64,000 nt of DNA from Streptomyces sp. NBC_00425 (GCF_036030735.1 NZ_CP107928.1:6510001-6574000), one strand, 5' to 3'; numbered from the stretch's first letter, positions 10,064-19,798 are shown. Numbers and translations: made by a program. The notes: generated by a model from the letters alone, not told the origin.

Positions 10064-11248
10064 GTGCAGACCCAGACCCGGACCCTCACCCCGACCGACA
10101 GCACCGCCGACAGCGCGCCCGACGGCACGGAACCGGACGCCGAGTCCGACGTCCTGGTCGCGGTCCCGCCGCAGAACCGCGCCGCGCACCACCCGGAGTC
10201 GACGACCGCCGCGACGGCGGACGCCGACCCCGACAGCGACGCCGAGCCCGCGGACCCGCCGCCCGAGGCGCTCGCGGAAGGCCCCGAGCCCGAACCCGTC
10301 GAGGCCCCGCGCCGGGCCCGCGTCACCGAGAGCGCCGGCCCGTCCTCCGACCTGTTCCGGCAGTACCTGCGGGAGATCGGCCGCATCCCGCTGCTCACCG
10401 CGGCCGAGGAGGTGGAGCTGGCCCGTCGCGTGGAGGCCGGCCTGTTCGCCGAGGAGAAGCTGGCGTGCTCCGCCGACCTGGCCGGCGAGCTCGCCCTCGA
10501 CCTCGACCGGCTGGTCGTCATGGGACGGATGGCCAAACGCCGCCTCATCGAGTCCAACCTGCGGCTCGTGGTGTCCGTCGCCAAGCGGTACGTCGGCCGC
10601 GGGCTCACCATGCTCGACCTCGTCCAGGAGGGCAACCTCGGCCTGATCAGGGCCGTCGAGAAGTTCGACTACGCCCGCGGCTACAAGTTCTCCACCTACG
10701 CCACCTGGTGGATCCGGCAGGCCATGTCCCGCGCGCTGGCCGACCAGGCCCGCACCATCCGCGTCCCGGTCCATGTCGTCGAGCTCATCAACCGGGTCGT
10801 CCGCGTCCAGCGCCGGATGCTCCAGGAGCGCGGCTACGAGCCCACGGCGGAGGAGGTGGCCGCCCAGCTCGACCTGCTGCCGGAGCGCGTCGGAGAGGTC
10901 CTGCGGCTCGCCCAGGAGCCCGTCTCCCTGCACGCCCCGGTGGGCGAGGAGGACGACGTGGCCCTCGGTGACCTCATCGAGGACGGCGACGCGGCCAGCC
11001 CCGTGGAGTCGGCGGCCTTCCTGCTGCTGCGCGAGCACCTGGAGGCCGTGCTCTCCACGCTCGGCGAACGCGAGCGGAAGGTCGTCCAGTTACGTTACGG
11101 ACTGGCCGACGGCCGCCCGCGCACCTTGGAGGAGATCGGCCGCATCTTCGGCGTGACACGCGAGCGGATACGGCAGATCGAGTCGAAGACCCTCAACAAA
11201 CTGCGCGACCACGCCTTCGCGGACCAGCTCAGGGGCTACCTGGACTGA
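10064..11248 (+). CDS. hrdA: RNA polymerase sigma factor of the RpoD family, HrdA-like
   Basis: 394 residues from the GTG at 10064 behind GGAGGT; an upstream in-frame ATG at 9953 lacks a binding site. An acidic, low-complexity N-terminus (about 90 residues) precedes region 1.2 ([16 protein letters not shown]). Region 2 has the RpoD box [19 protein letters not shown] and the -10-reading [15 protein letters not shown]. Region 4.2 has [17 protein letters not shown]. Streptomyces has four RpoD-like proteins (HrdA-D). Length, the truncated region 1 and proximity to dnaG favour HrdA, but the symbol rests on recall rather than alignment. Confidence 0.85.
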   Translation: MQTQTRTLTPTDSTADSAPDGTEPDAESDVLVAVPPQNRAAHHPESTTAATADADPDSDAEPADPPPEALAEGPEPEPVEAPRRARVTESAGPSSDLFRQYLREIGRIPLLTAAEEVELARRVEAGLFAEEKLACSADLAGELALDLDRLVVMGRMAKRRLIESNLRLVVSVAKRYVGRGLTMLDLVQEGNLGLIRAVEKFDYARGYKFSTYATWWIRQAMSRALADQARTIRVPVHVVELINRVVRVQRRMLQERGYEPTAEEVAAQLDLLPERVGEVLRLAQEPVSLHAPVGEEDDVALGDLIEDGDAASPVESAAFLLLREHLEAVLSTLGERERKVVQLRYGLADGRPRTLEEIGRIFGVTRERIRQIESKTLNKLRDHAFADQLRGYLD

Positions 11249-11342
11249 GCCGGCGCCGACCGGGCGGGCCGCCCGCAGTCACCCGTTGCGAGCGGCCCCC
11301 ACGACACGGCACGGCGCGGGGCCGGCCGTGCGTACGTCGCGG

Positions 11343-13271
11343 TCAGTCGACCTCCGCCACCGCCTCCGCGAACTGCGCCTTGTACAGCCGGGCGTAGGCC
11401 CCGTCCGCCGACAGCAGGTCGCCGTGCGCGCCCTGCTCCACGATCGAGCCGTTCTCCATCACCAGGATCGTGTCGGCGTCCCGGATGGTCGACAGCCGGT
11501 GCGCGATGACGAACGACGTGCGGCCGTGGGCCAGCTTCGCCATCGCCTTCTGGATCAGCACCTCGGTGCGGGTGTCGACGGAGCTGGTGGCCTCGTCGAG
11601 CACCAGGATCGTCGGGTCGGACAGGAACGCCCGCGCGATGGTGATCAGCTGCTTCTCACCCGCGCTGACCCCGCTGCCCTCGTCGTCGATCACGGTGTCG
11701 TAGCCGTCGGGCAGCGTGCGGACGAACCGGTCGGCGTGCGCGGCCCGCGCCGCCTCTTCGATCTCGCCCCGGGTGACCTCCCGCGACGCGCCGTACGCGA
11801 TGTTCTCCGCGATGGTGCCGCCGAACAGCCAGGTGTCCTGCAGCACCATGCCGATCCCCGCGCGCAGCTCGGCACGGGACATCCGCGCTATGTCGACGCC
11901 GTCGAGGGTGATGCGTCCGCCGGAGACGTCGTAGAACCGCATGAGCAGGTTCACCAGAGTCGTCTTGCCGGCGCCCGTCGGACCGACGATGGCGACCGTG
12001 TGGCCGGGCTCCACCGTCAGCGACAGGTCCTCGATCAGCGGCTTCTGCGGGTCGTAGCGGAAGGAGACGCCCTCCAGCGCCACCCGTCCGCGCAGCTCCT
12101 CGGGCCGCTCGGCGGCCACCGGGTCCGCCTCCTGCTCCGCCGCGTCCAGGATCTCGAAGACCCGCTCGGCCGAGGCGACGCCCGACTGCACCAGGTTCGC
12201 CATCGACGCGACCTGCGTCAGCGGCATCGAGAACTGGCGGGAGTACTGGATGAACGCCTGCACGTCGCCGATGGACAGCGAGCCCGACGCGACGCGCAGC
12301 CCGCCGACCACCGCCACCAGCACGTAGTTGAGGTTCGACACGAACATCATCAGCGGCTGCATGACACCGCTGTTGAACTGCGCCCTGAACCCGGCCTCGT
12401 ACAGCGCGTCGTTCTGCTCGGCGAACTGCTCGGCCGACTGCTGCTGACGGCCGAACACCTTCACCAGGTTGTGACCGGTGTACATCTCCTCGATGTGCGC
12501 GTTGAGCTTGCCGGTGGAGCGCCACTGCTGCACGAAGTGCGGCTGCGACCGCTTGCCCACCCGGGTGGCGACGACCGCCGACAGCGGCACGGTGACGAGG
12601 GCCACCAGCGCCAGCAGCCACGACACCCAGAACATCATCGCCAGCACGCCGATGATCGTCAGCAGCGAGTTGATGAGCTGCCCCATCGACTGCTGGAGCG
12701 TCTGTCCGATGTTGTCGATGTCGTTGGTCGCGCGGGACAGCACCTCGCCGCGCTGCCGCTTGTCGAAGTACGACAGCGGCAGCCGCGACAGCTTCGTCTG
12801 CACGTCCTCGCGCATCCGGAACATCGTGCGGTTGACGGTCCTGTTGACCAGGCGCGTCGCCGCCGCCATCAGCAGCCCCGCGACCAGGAACACCCCGACC
12901 GCGACCAGCAGCACTTCGCCGACCGAGCCGAAGTCGATGCCCTTGCCGGGCGTGAAGTCGGTGCTTCTGAGCATGTCGGCGACACCGCTGTCACCGCGCT
13001 CCCGAATCGCGTCGAGGGCCTGCTCCTTGGTCGCCCCGGCCGGCATCTCCCGGCCGACGATGCCCGCGAAGACGAGGTCGGTGGCCTTGCCGAGGATCTT
13101 CGGTCCCACCACGTTGAGGCCGACGCTGAGCACGACGCAGAACAGCATCAGGCAGAGCGTCAGCCGTTCCGGCCGGAACCGGGCGAGCAACCGCCTGCCG
13201 GACACCTTGAAGTCCAGCGAGCGGTTCTCGGGACCTCCGCCGGCCATCATGCGCCCCATGGGCCCGGCCAT
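11343..13271 (-). CDS. ABC exporter half-transporter, second subunit
   Basis: 642 residues from the ATG at 13271, which shares one base with the upstream subunit's stop (TGATG). The N-terminal transmembrane domain is followed by an ATPase domain with Walker A GPTGAGKTT and Walker B ILVLDEATSSVD. The signature is VSAGEKQ rather than VSGGQ, a variant common in one half of heterodimeric exporters. It is predicted to pair with the 604-residue subunit to export a drug, lipid or peptide. Confidence 0.92.
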   Translation of the reverse strand: MAGPMGRMMAGGGPENRSLDFKVSGRRLLARFRPERLTLCLMLFCVVLSVGLNVVGPKILGKATDLVFAGIVGREMPAGATKEQALDAIRERGDSGVADMLRSTDFTPGKGIDFGSVGEVLLVAVGVFLVAGLLMAAATRLVNRTVNRTMFRMREDVQTKLSRLPLSYFDKRQRGEVLSRATNDIDNIGQTLQQSMGQLINSLLTIIGVLAMMFWVSWLLALVALVTVPLSAVVATRVGKRSQPHFVQQWRSTGKLNAHIEEMYTGHNLVKVFGRQQQSAEQFAEQNDALYEAGFRAQFNSGVMQPLMMFVSNLNYVLVAVVGGLRVASGSLSIGDVQAFIQYSRQFSMPLTQVASMANLVQSGVASAERVFEILDAAEQEADPVAAERPEELRGRVALEGVSFRYDPQKPLIEDLSLTVEPGHTVAIVGPTGAGKTTLVNLLMRFYDVSGGRITLDGVDIARMSRAELRAGIGMVLQDTWLFGGTIAENIAYGASREVTRGEIEEAARAAHADRFVRTLPDGYDTVIDDEGSGVSAGEKQLITIARAFLSDPTILVLDEATSSVDTRTEVLIQKAMAKLAHGRTSFVIAHRLSTIRDADTILVMENGSIVEQGAHGDLLSADGAYARLYKAQFAEAVAEVD

Positions 13272-15085
13272 CAGGCAGCCTCCGCTTCCGTGAGCTGGGA
13301 GAGCACGATCTCCCGGTAGGTCTCGTTGTCCGCCATCAGCTCGCGGTGGGTTCCCGTGCCGACGACCCGGCCCTCGTCGAGGACGATGATCCGGTCGGCG
13401 TCGCGGATGGTCGCCACCCGCTGGGCGACGATCACCACGGTGGCCTCGGCGGTCTCCCGCCCGAGCGCCGCCCGCAGCGCCGCGTCGGTGGCGTAGTCGA
13501 GGGCCGAGAAGGAGTCGTCGAACAGATAGATCTCCGGCCGCTGCACGAGCGTGCGGGCGATCGCCAGCCGCTGCCGCTGACCGCCGGAGACGTTGGTGCC
13601 GCCCTGCGCGACGGGGGAGTCGAGGCCGTTCTCCAGCTTGCTGACGAAGTCCTTGGCCTGCGCCACCTCCAGCGCGTGCCACAGTTCCTCGTCGGTGGCG
13701 TCCGGATTGCCGTACCGCAGGTTGCTGGCGACCGTGCCCGCGAACAGGTACGGCTTCTGCGGCACGAGACCGACGGTCCTCGCCAGCAGCACCGGGTCGA
13801 CCTCGTCCACGGCCACCCCGTCGACGAGCACCTCCCCCTCGGTGGCGTCGAACAGCCGTGGCACCAGCCCGAGGAGCGTGGACTTGCCGCTGCCGGTCGA
13901 GCCGATCACGGCCGTCGTCTCACCGGGGCGGGCCACCAGCTCGACGGCCTTCAGGACGGGCTCCTCGGCGCCGGGATAGCGGAACCCGGCGCCCCGGATC
14001 TCCAGATGCCCGTGCCGCCGCAGTTCGGTGACGGGAGCCACCGGCGGAACCACGGACGACGAGGTGTCCAGCACCTCCTGGATGCGCTCGGCGCACACCT
14101 CCGCACGCGGCACCTGCATGAACATGAAGGTGGCCATCATCACGGACATCACGATCTGCATGAGGTAGGCGAGGAACGCGGTCAGGTCGCCGATCTGCAT
14201 CCCGCCGCTGTCGATCCGGTGCGCGCCGAACCACACCACCGCGATCGACGACAGGTTCACCGTGGTCATGACCACCGGGAACATCAGCGCCAACAGGTTG
14301 CCGGTCTTCAGCGAGATGCCGGTGAGATCGGCGTTGGCCTCCCGGAACCGCTGCTGCTCGTACTCGTCCCGCACGAACGCGCGGATGACCCGGTTGCCGG
14401 TGATCTGCTCGCGCAGCACCCGGTTCACGGTGTCCAGCTTCACCTGCATCGACCGGAACAGCGGCCGCAGCCGGCGCACGATCAGCGTCACGCAGATGCC
14501 CAGGGTCGGCACGACCGCGACGAGCACCGCGGACAGCGGCACGTCCAGGCCGAGCGCCAGTACGATGCCGCCCACGCACATGATGGGCGCCGACGCCATC
14601 AGCGTGAACGTCATCAGGGCCAGCATCTGGATCTGCTGGACGTCGTTGGTCGTCCGGGTGATCAGCGACGGCGCGCCGAACTGGCCGAGCTCCCGGGCCG
14701 AGAAGGACTGCACCCGGTCGAAGACGGCCGCCCGCACGTCCCGGCCGAGCGCGGCCGCGGTCCTGGCGCCGTAGTACACGGCGCCGATGTTGCACACGAC
14801 CTGCGCCAGCGACACGGCGATCATCACGCCGCCGAACGTCAGGATGTAACCGGTGTCTCCCTCGACGACGCCGTTGTCGATGATGTGCGCGTTCAGGGTG
14901 GGCAGGTAGAGGGTGGCGCAGGTCTGCAGGAACTGCAGCAGCACCAGAAGAGCGATGGGTTTCCTGTAGGGCCTGAGATAGGTCCGCAGAAGTCGTATGA
15001 GCACGCTACGTCTCTCGGAGTCGGCGGGAGGGGCACGGGGTGGCGTGAAGGGCATTGGTTGCCCCTGGCCCCTATCGTCCGACAC
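13271..15085 (-). CDS. ABC exporter half-transporter, first subunit
   Basis: 604 residues from a GTG at 15085; an ATG 30 bases downstream (15055) is an equally possible start. A six-helix membrane domain precedes an ATPase domain with Walker A GSTGSGKST and a canonical VSGGQRQRLAIARTL signature. The residue after Walker B is Asp (IYLFDDSFSALD) instead of Glu, which usually marks the degenerate catalytic site of a heterodimeric exporter. Translational coupling with the next gene supports a heterodimer. The substrate is unknown. Confidence 0.92.
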   Translation of the reverse strand: MSDDRGQGQPMPFTPPRAPPADSERRSVLIRLLRTYLRPYRKPIALLVLLQFLQTCATLYLPTLNAHIIDNGVVEGDTGYILTFGGVMIAVSLAQVVCNIGAVYYGARTAAALGRDVRAAVFDRVQSFSARELGQFGAPSLITRTTNDVQQIQMLALMTFTLMASAPIMCVGGIVLALGLDVPLSAVLVAVVPTLGICVTLIVRRLRPLFRSMQVKLDTVNRVLREQITGNRVIRAFVRDEYEQQRFREANADLTGISLKTGNLLALMFPVVMTTVNLSSIAVVWFGAHRIDSGGMQIGDLTAFLAYLMQIVMSVMMATFMFMQVPRAEVCAERIQEVLDTSSSVVPPVAPVTELRRHGHLEIRGAGFRYPGAEEPVLKAVELVARPGETTAVIGSTGSGKSTLLGLVPRLFDATEGEVLVDGVAVDEVDPVLLARTVGLVPQKPYLFAGTVASNLRYGNPDATDEELWHALEVAQAKDFVSKLENGLDSPVAQGGTNVSGGQRQRLAIARTLVQRPEIYLFDDSFSALDYATDAALRAALGRETAEATVVIVAQRVATIRDADRIIVLDEGRVVGTGTHRELMADNETYREIVLSQLTEAEAA

Positions 15086-15167
15086 CCCACCCGTGTTACC
15101 TCAACCGATTAAGCCGACAGCAGTGTTTTCCCGGCCATCAGGTGCCCGATGTGCCCTATTTGCTCTC

Positions 15168-16622
15168 TCATGCCCGGAAAGCTCCCGGATGGGTCTGCTC
15201 CCGTACCGACACGAACTGCTGCCGCACCGCCTGCCCCACGGCCAGGTCCTCACCCGGGTCGAGGACCTGCGCCGCCGCTCCCTGCCAGGCCGGCGGCGTC
15301 CGCGGGTCGAGGGTGCCCTGCGAGGCCCCGAGCGCCCACGCGGCCTGCCGGGCCGCCCCGATCGCCGCGTAGTCGGCCGGCTGCGGCACCACGACCTGCG
15401 CCCCGAACAGCGCAGGCGCCGCCGACTGCACCGCCGGCAGCTCGGCCGCCGCCCCCAGCAGGAAGACCCGCCGCACGTCCACGCCACGGCCGCGCAGCAC
15501 GTCCAGCGCGTCCGCAAGCCCGCACAGCATGCCCTCGAAGGCGGCCCGCGCGAAGTGCTCAGGCTTCATCGACTCGCGTCGCAGCCCGGCCAGCGTGCCG
15601 GCCGTGTGCGGCAGGTTCGGCGTCCGCTCACCCTCCAGGTACGGCAGCATGACCAGCCCGTGCGATCCCGGCGTCGACTTCATCGCCAGGTCCGACAGCG
15701 CGTCCAGGTCGGGCGCCCCGACCAGCTCGGCCGCGCCGCGCAGGGTCCGCACGGCGTTCAGTGTGGTGACGACGGGCAGATGCATGCCGGTCGCGTCCGC
15801 CAGTGAGGTGATCATCCCGCTCTGGTCGACGAGCGCCTCGGGGTGCACCGCCATCACGGACCCGGAGGCGCCGAGCGACACCACCGCGTCGCCCATCCCC
15901 AGCCCGAGCCCCAGCGCCGCCGCCATCGTCTCGCCGGTCCCGGCGGAGATCAGCAGCCCCTCCGGAGTCGTCCCGGCCGCGTCGGAGGGCCCGATCACCT
16001 CCGGCAGCATCGCCTGGTGGCCGAGCGCCAGCTCGACGAGATCCGGCCGGTATCCGCCGGTGGCGGCCGACCAGTACCCGGTGCCGGAGGCCCCGCCGCG
16101 GTCGGTGGTTCTGCGCACCGGCCGCCCCAGCAACTGCCACACCAGCCAGTCGTGCGCCTGCAGCAGCACGGCGCTGCGCGCGGCGGCCTCGGGCTCGCTC
16201 TTCGCCAGCCAGCGCAGCTTGGTCACCGGTTGCGCCGCCTGGGGCACACACCCCACCGCCTGCGCCCACGCCTCGCGTCCGCCCAGCGCATCGACCAGGT
16301 CGGCCGCCGCGACCTGCGCCCGCTTGTCCCCGCCGACCATCGCAGGCCGCACGGTGTTGCCCTGCGAGTCCAGCGGCACGACCGCGTTCTGCTGCGCGGA
16401 CACGCCGATGGCCTGCACGCCTTCGAGCAGCCCTCCGCCCGCGGCCTCACCCAGGGACAGCAGCCAGGCCTGCGGGTCGACGTCGGACGGCCGGCCGCCA
16501 CCCTCGGCCCCTTCCACCGGATGCGGCGCGTATCCCTGCCGGAGCACGGCTCCGGTGTCCGCGTCGCAGACGACGATACGAGTGAAATCGGGCGAACTGT
16601 CCAACCCGGCGACTATCCCCAT
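15168..16622 (-). CDS. FGGY-family carbohydrate kinase, xylulokinase-like
   Basis: 484 residues. The N-terminal phosphate-binding segment is AGLDSSPDFTRIVV, followed by the IGVSAQQNAVVPLD region typical of xylulokinases. The C-terminal FGGY ATPase domain includes ISAGTGETMAAALG and VFLLGAAAELPAVQS. It probably phosphorylates D-xylulose or a related ketose. No isomerase or sugar transporter is adjacent, so the substrate is not certain. Confidence 0.88.
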   Translation of the reverse strand: MGIVAGLDSSPDFTRIVVCDADTGAVLRQGYAPHPVEGAEGGGRPSDVDPQAWLLSLGEAAGGGLLEGVQAIGVSAQQNAVVPLDSQGNTVRPAMVGGDKRAQVAAADLVDALGGREAWAQAVGCVPQAAQPVTKLRWLAKSEPEAAARSAVLLQAHDWLVWQLLGRPVRRTTDRGGASGTGYWSAATGGYRPDLVELALGHQAMLPEVIGPSDAAGTTPEGLLISAGTGETMAAALGLGLGMGDAVVSLGASGSVMAVHPEALVDQSGMITSLADATGMHLPVVTTLNAVRTLRGAAELVGAPDLDALSDLAMKSTPGSHGLVMLPYLEGERTPNLPHTAGTLAGLRRESMKPEHFARAAFEGMLCGLADALDVLRGRGVDVRRVFLLGAAAELPAVQSAAPALFGAQVVVPQPADYAAIGAARQAAWALGASQGTLDPRTPPAWQGAAAQVLDPGEDLAVGQAVRQQFVSVREQTHPGAFRA

Positions 16623-16726
16623 GCCGAAAATTCTGCCGCACGCCGGGCCCGGATGCGGCCGTCGGTCGTCTCCCGGGCGGACGGAACCGCCGAACGACGC
16701 CGCCGTCCGCCGTCACCGGAGCGTCG

Positions 16727-17032
16727 TCAGGTGTTGCTCGTACCCCAGTCGTCCCCGCCCGCGCCGTTGACGTTGCGGTCGCGCAGCGAGCGCACCCGGC
16801 CCGCCACCGACTCCGGCATCCGGTCGCCGACCTTGTCGCTGACCGCGTGATACGCCTTGCCCGCGTACTGGCGGCCCTGGTGTGCGGCGGTCTCGGCGGT
16901 GTTGCGCACGGCGGGGTTCTGGGCGACCTGCCGCGCCGACTTCTTCAACTGCTCGTAACGCTCGCGCCCGGCACGCGTGCCCAGGACGTATCCGACAGCC
17001 AGTCCGACGACGAACGTGAGCTTGTAGCGCAT
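16727..17032 (-). CDS. small membrane-anchored protein, YtxH-like
   Basis: 101 residues from the ATG at 17032 preceded by GGAAGGGTGG. A short hydrophobic N-terminus (LTFVVGLAVGYVLGTRAGRE) ends in the GTRAGRERYEQ motif seen in many small actinobacterial YtxH-type proteins. A charged helical region follows (about residues 25-80). Function is unknown. A longer in-frame start at 17170 lacks a binding site. Confidence 0.8.
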   Translation of the reverse strand: MRYKLTFVVGLAVGYVLGTRAGRERYEQLKKSARQVAQNPAVRNTAETAAHQGRQYAGKAYHAVSDKVGDRMPESVAGRVRSLRDRNVNGAGGDDWGTSNT

Positions 17033-17189
17033 GACGGCCACCCTTCCTCGAGTAGGTCCCTGGCACGACACCGGTGCCGGGGGGAACCGATTGGCGGAGC
17101 ACCCCCCTGCTTGCGCTAATGTATGTGTCGCAGCGAGCGAGCGCTTCCTGGCGAATACCCAGCTAGGCACGTTCGATGCGACGAGGCAT

Positions 17190-17262
17190 TCCCCTGTAGC
17201 TCAATTGGCAGAGCAGCCGGCTGTTAACCGGCAGGTTACTGGTTCGAGTCCAGTCGGGGGAG
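17190..17262 (+). tRNA. tRNA-Asn (GTT), copy 1
   Basis: 73 bases that fold into a cloverleaf. The acceptor stem TCCCCTG pairs with CGGGGGA, the discriminator base is G, the D arm is AGCTCAATTGGCAGAGCA, the anticodon is GTT at 17223-17225, and the T arm contains GGTTCGAGTCC. CCA is not encoded. It is identical to the next gene, which begins 5 bases later. Confidence 0.97.
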
Positions 17263-17267
17263 CTCGG

Positions 17268-17340
17268 TCCCCTGTAGCTCAATTGGCAGAGCAGCCGGCT
17301 GTTAACCGGCAGGTTACTGGTTCGAGTCCAGTCGGGGGAG
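17268..17340 (+). tRNA. tRNA-Asn (GTT), copy 2
   Basis: An identical 73-base copy of the preceding tRNA-Asn, separated from it by CTCGG. Both are presumably processed from one transcript that ends at the hairpin and T-run just downstream. Confidence 0.97.
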
Positions 17341-17351
17341 CATCGTGAACG

Positions 17352-17374
17352 AGGACCCCGTGGGGGTCCTTTTT
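17352..17374 (+). terminator. Rho-independent terminator of the tRNA-Asn pair
   Basis: An 8-bp stem AGGACCCC/GGGGTCCT with a 3-base loop is followed directly by a run of T. This is a classical intrinsic terminator, unusual in such GC-rich DNA, and lies 11 bases after the second tRNA-Asn. Confidence 0.9.
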
Positions 17375-17520
17375 CATGTGGTGTCACACCGGTGGGAACC
17401 GTGCAGGCCAGGGGTGCTGTCCTCGTGATCGTGGCAAGGTCGACCAGCCGGAGCGTGAGATCGTATGAGCGGCTATGCTGCGGCAGACGGCGCGCACTCA
17501 TGTACGCGACACGCCGCTAT

Positions 17521-17594
17521 GGGGCGGTAGCTCAGCCGGTTAGAGCAGCGGACTCATAATCCGTCGGCCGTGGGTTCGAGTCCCACCCGCCCCA
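17521..17594 (+). tRNA. tRNA with CAT anticodon (elongator Met or Ile2)
   Basis: 74 bases; acceptor stem GGGGCGG/CCGCCCC, discriminator A, anticodon loop CTCATAA with CAT at 17575-17577 and T loop GTTCGAG. A CAT anticodon can be elongator methionine or, if TilS makes lysidine, isoleucine-2. The acceptor sequence does not settle it for me. The integrase gene starts on the opposite strand 128 bases beyond the 3' end, so this tRNA is the likely attachment gene of the element. Confidence 0.9.
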
Positions 17595-17600
17595 CTCTTC
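17571..17600. other. attL: putative attL (tRNA 3' end)
   Basis: Tyrosine integrases of actinobacterial elements commonly recombine at the 3' half of a tRNA gene and leave it intact on the integrase side. That geometry is met here: complete tRNA, then the integrase C-terminus facing it. The core length is unknown because I found no second copy of the tRNA 3' end in the window. Confidence 0.5.
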
Positions 17601-17721
17601 GCTATGCGAGGAGAAACCTTCTGACCAGCAACTTAGCTGGGGGGCTGGGTGACTTGAGGGATCTTGGCGGCTCTAGTGGATCAAGGAATCATGATCCAGG
17701 GGCCAGCCAGGGGCCAGAGGG

Positions 17722-19308
17722 TCACGCCGCCTGCGCGGGGCCCTCATCAGGGGCCGAGTCGTCCCCCTCGGAGGTTCCCGTGGAGCCCTCAGAGGGCTTC
17801 TCAGCCTCGTCCTGATCCTTCTTCTTGGGGCTGGCCTTGCGCTCGGCGCGGGGCACCGTGGCGATGGTCGACTCTGCCTCGGCGGTCATCAGCTGCGGCA
17901 GGACGCTGGTATACGTGTCCGAGGTGATCTGGCGGGAGCTGTGGCCCAGCCGCTCCTGCACCACCTTGATGTCGTTCTTCGCGAGCAGCGACAGCGTGGC
18001 GGAGATATGGCGCAGATCATGCAGGCGGACAGGCGGCAGCCCGGACAACTCGACCAGCCGCTTGAAGCGTCGACTGATCCAGTCTGGGTGGTACGGCTCG
18101 CCGTTCTCCTGAGTGAAGACTCGGTCCGACTCGGTCCAGGCCCGTACGCCGGACCACTGGGTCCGTTCCTGCTCCTGGGTGGTCCGCCATGCGCGAAGCA
18201 CCTCTACCGACTCCGCGCTCATGGAGATCGTGCGGACGCTGTCGGCCTTCGGGGGTTCTCCGTACAGCCGGTAGGCGACTTCCACGATCTGGGCGGAGAC
18301 GCGGAGCCATCGGCTCGTCAGATGCACCTCCGGCCACGGCAGGGCGCACATCTCACCGCGTCGAGGGCCGAGAAAGATGAAGGTGTGCCACAGGGGGTAG
18401 AGCCGGTCGTCGCTCACGAAGTCCAGGAATTGGCCAGTTTGCTCGGGGGTCCAGACCATGACCGGGCCTGGCTTCTCGCCCGTCTGTCTCCACTGCTCAA
18501 CCCGCTCTGGTGTCCACACCAGCGGCTTGGGCCGCTTGGCTGCCGGAAGCTCGACGAACTGGGCCCAGTTGGTTGAGTACTCGCCTCGCTTGATGCCGAT
18601 TCCCAGGAACGAGCTGAGGGTGGCGTTGATCCGGTGCATCGTCGCGGCGCTGGTGATCTTCCGCATGCCCTTGCGGCCTTCCCGCAGTGCGGCGTTGGCA
18701 TCCAGGTAGGCGCGGCGTGCGGCACGGCGCTCCTCCTTCTTGCCTGCGGCGCGCACCCACGCCGTGTAGGCGGCGTCGCGAGCTTCCTGCAGTTCGACCA
18801 CCTGGGCGTGGTGGATGAGCCGTAAGGCGTTCTGGCGCTCGATGGCGTCGTACATGGCCTCGATGTGGCGCAGCCTGAGGTCGCGTCGCTTGACGTGACC
18901 GAGGTGCGGTTCGAGGTAGAGGTCGATGTGCTCCTCGTAGCCGTGGCGGGTGGTACGGGCCAGGCTCCTCTTGCGCTTGAGCCAGGACCGCAGGTCTTCC
19001 CCGACGGTGGCATCGCTGAGTACGTCGGTGCCACCGAAAGCTTCGCGGTAGACCTCGGTGGCCTTGTCCTTCGCTGCGTCCTTGGTCGCGAACCCGCCCC
19101 GCCGCGCGCGTTGCCGCTTGCCCCCCTCTCCGCGATCTACGTCGAAGGTGAAGTACCAGGTCCCGTGGCCCTTACGCGTGAGCTTGGGGCAGGTCTGGCC
19201 GATGTCCTTCATCTTCGGTGAGCCGTCGGCCCTGAATATGGGCTTCCCGGCGTCGTCTGTGGCCGGCTCCTTGCACTGGCAGCGTTTGAAGTAGCTGATG
19301 TCTGACAC
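17722..19308 (-). CDS. int: tyrosine-type site-specific integrase
   Basis: 528 residues from the GTG at 19308 behind GGGGAGAAGC. A cysteine-containing N-terminus (FKRCQCKEP) leads into an arm-binding domain, a SAM-like core-binding domain (about 95-200, with a long charged insertion) and a catalytic domain. Catalytic residues are visible: Arg in FLGPRRGEMCAL, His-x-x-Arg in LHDLRHISATL, the second His in ERLGHSSRQIT and the Tyr in SDTYTSVLP. It should integrate the element at the adjacent tRNA and, with the excisionase, excise it. The C-terminus has an acidic tail of about 50 residues. Confidence 0.95.
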   Translation of the reverse strand: MSDISYFKRCQCKEPATDDAGKPIFRADGSPKMKDIGQTCPKLTRKGHGTWYFTFDVDRGEGGKRQRARRGGFATKDAAKDKATEVYREAFGGTDVLSDATVGEDLRSWLKRKRSLARTTRHGYEEHIDLYLEPHLGHVKRRDLRLRHIEAMYDAIERQNALRLIHHAQVVELQEARDAAYTAWVRAAGKKEERRAARRAYLDANAALREGRKGMRKITSAATMHRINATLSSFLGIGIKRGEYSTNWAQFVELPAAKRPKPLVWTPERVEQWRQTGEKPGPVMVWTPEQTGQFLDFVSDDRLYPLWHTFIFLGPRRGEMCALPWPEVHLTSRWLRVSAQIVEVAYRLYGEPPKADSVRTISMSAESVEVLRAWRTTQEQERTQWSGVRAWTESDRVFTQENGEPYHPDWISRRFKRLVELSGLPPVRLHDLRHISATLSLLAKNDIKVVQERLGHSSRQITSDTYTSVLPQLMTAEAESTIATVPRAERKASPKKKDQDEAEKPSEGSTGTSEGDDSAPDEGPAQAA

Positions 19309-19372
19309 GCTTCTCCCCGCGTGGTGGCATGTGGATCTTTTGTGTCGGTCCTTGTCGAACTGATGCCTATCT

Positions 19373-19402
19373 TGCCCCAACACTCCAGTGTTGGCGTATC
19401 CT
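19373..19402 (+). promoter_or_regulatory. promoter with palindromic operator upstream of xis
   Basis: A perfect inverted repeat CCAACACT-CC-AGTGTTGG spans 19377-19394. It lies between a possible -35 (TTGCCC, 19373-19378) and a possible -10 (TATCCT, 19397-19402) with 18-base spacing. A dimeric repressor bound there would block transcription towards xis. It sits in the int/xis divergent region, the natural place for the element's integration-excision switch. The promoter boxes are only moderate matches. Confidence 0.55.
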
Positions 19403-19440
19403 TATGGCACGTTGGCGTGGGGGAGAACGCGACAACGGGA

Positions 19441-19692
19441 ATGACAACGAAGGACGCATCTGTAGCTACGGACGCCGGGGTCAGTTCGATGACCCTGGAG
19501 GAACTACTCGCGCTGCCACCGACCGTGAACGTTGTGACGGCTGCGCGGGCGCTGGGGATCGGCACGCACAAGGCTTACAACTTGATCAAGGAGGGGTCTT
19601 TCCCCGTGCAGACGCTCCCCTTGGGCGGCACGGTGAGAGTCCCCACTGCTGCGCTCTGGCAAGTGCTTGGGGTGACGCCACTGGTGCAGTGA
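19441..19692 (+). CDS. xis: excisionase-like helix-turn-helix protein
   Basis: 83 residues from the ATG at 19441; an ATG at 19490 is a possible alternative. The body is a MerR/excisionase-type winged helix: TVNVVTAARALGIGTHKAYN, then LIKEGSFPVQTLPLGG and a short basic strand. Such proteins bind the arms of attachment sites and favour excision, or act as small regulators. It is divergent from the integrase gene. Confidence 0.8.
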   Translation: MTTKDASVATDAGVSSMTLEELLALPPTVNVVTAARALGIGTHKAYNLIKEGSFPVQTLPLGGTVRVPTAALWQVLGVTPLVQ

Positions 19693-19798
19693 CCTGGTAG
19701 CCCTTGGGTCTGTTGGCCTCGCTGGGCCACAGCTCGGACATGTGCCGTGGCCTAGGATCAGGCGGCTATGGGCGCACGAGACGAGAACGGACCACCGC

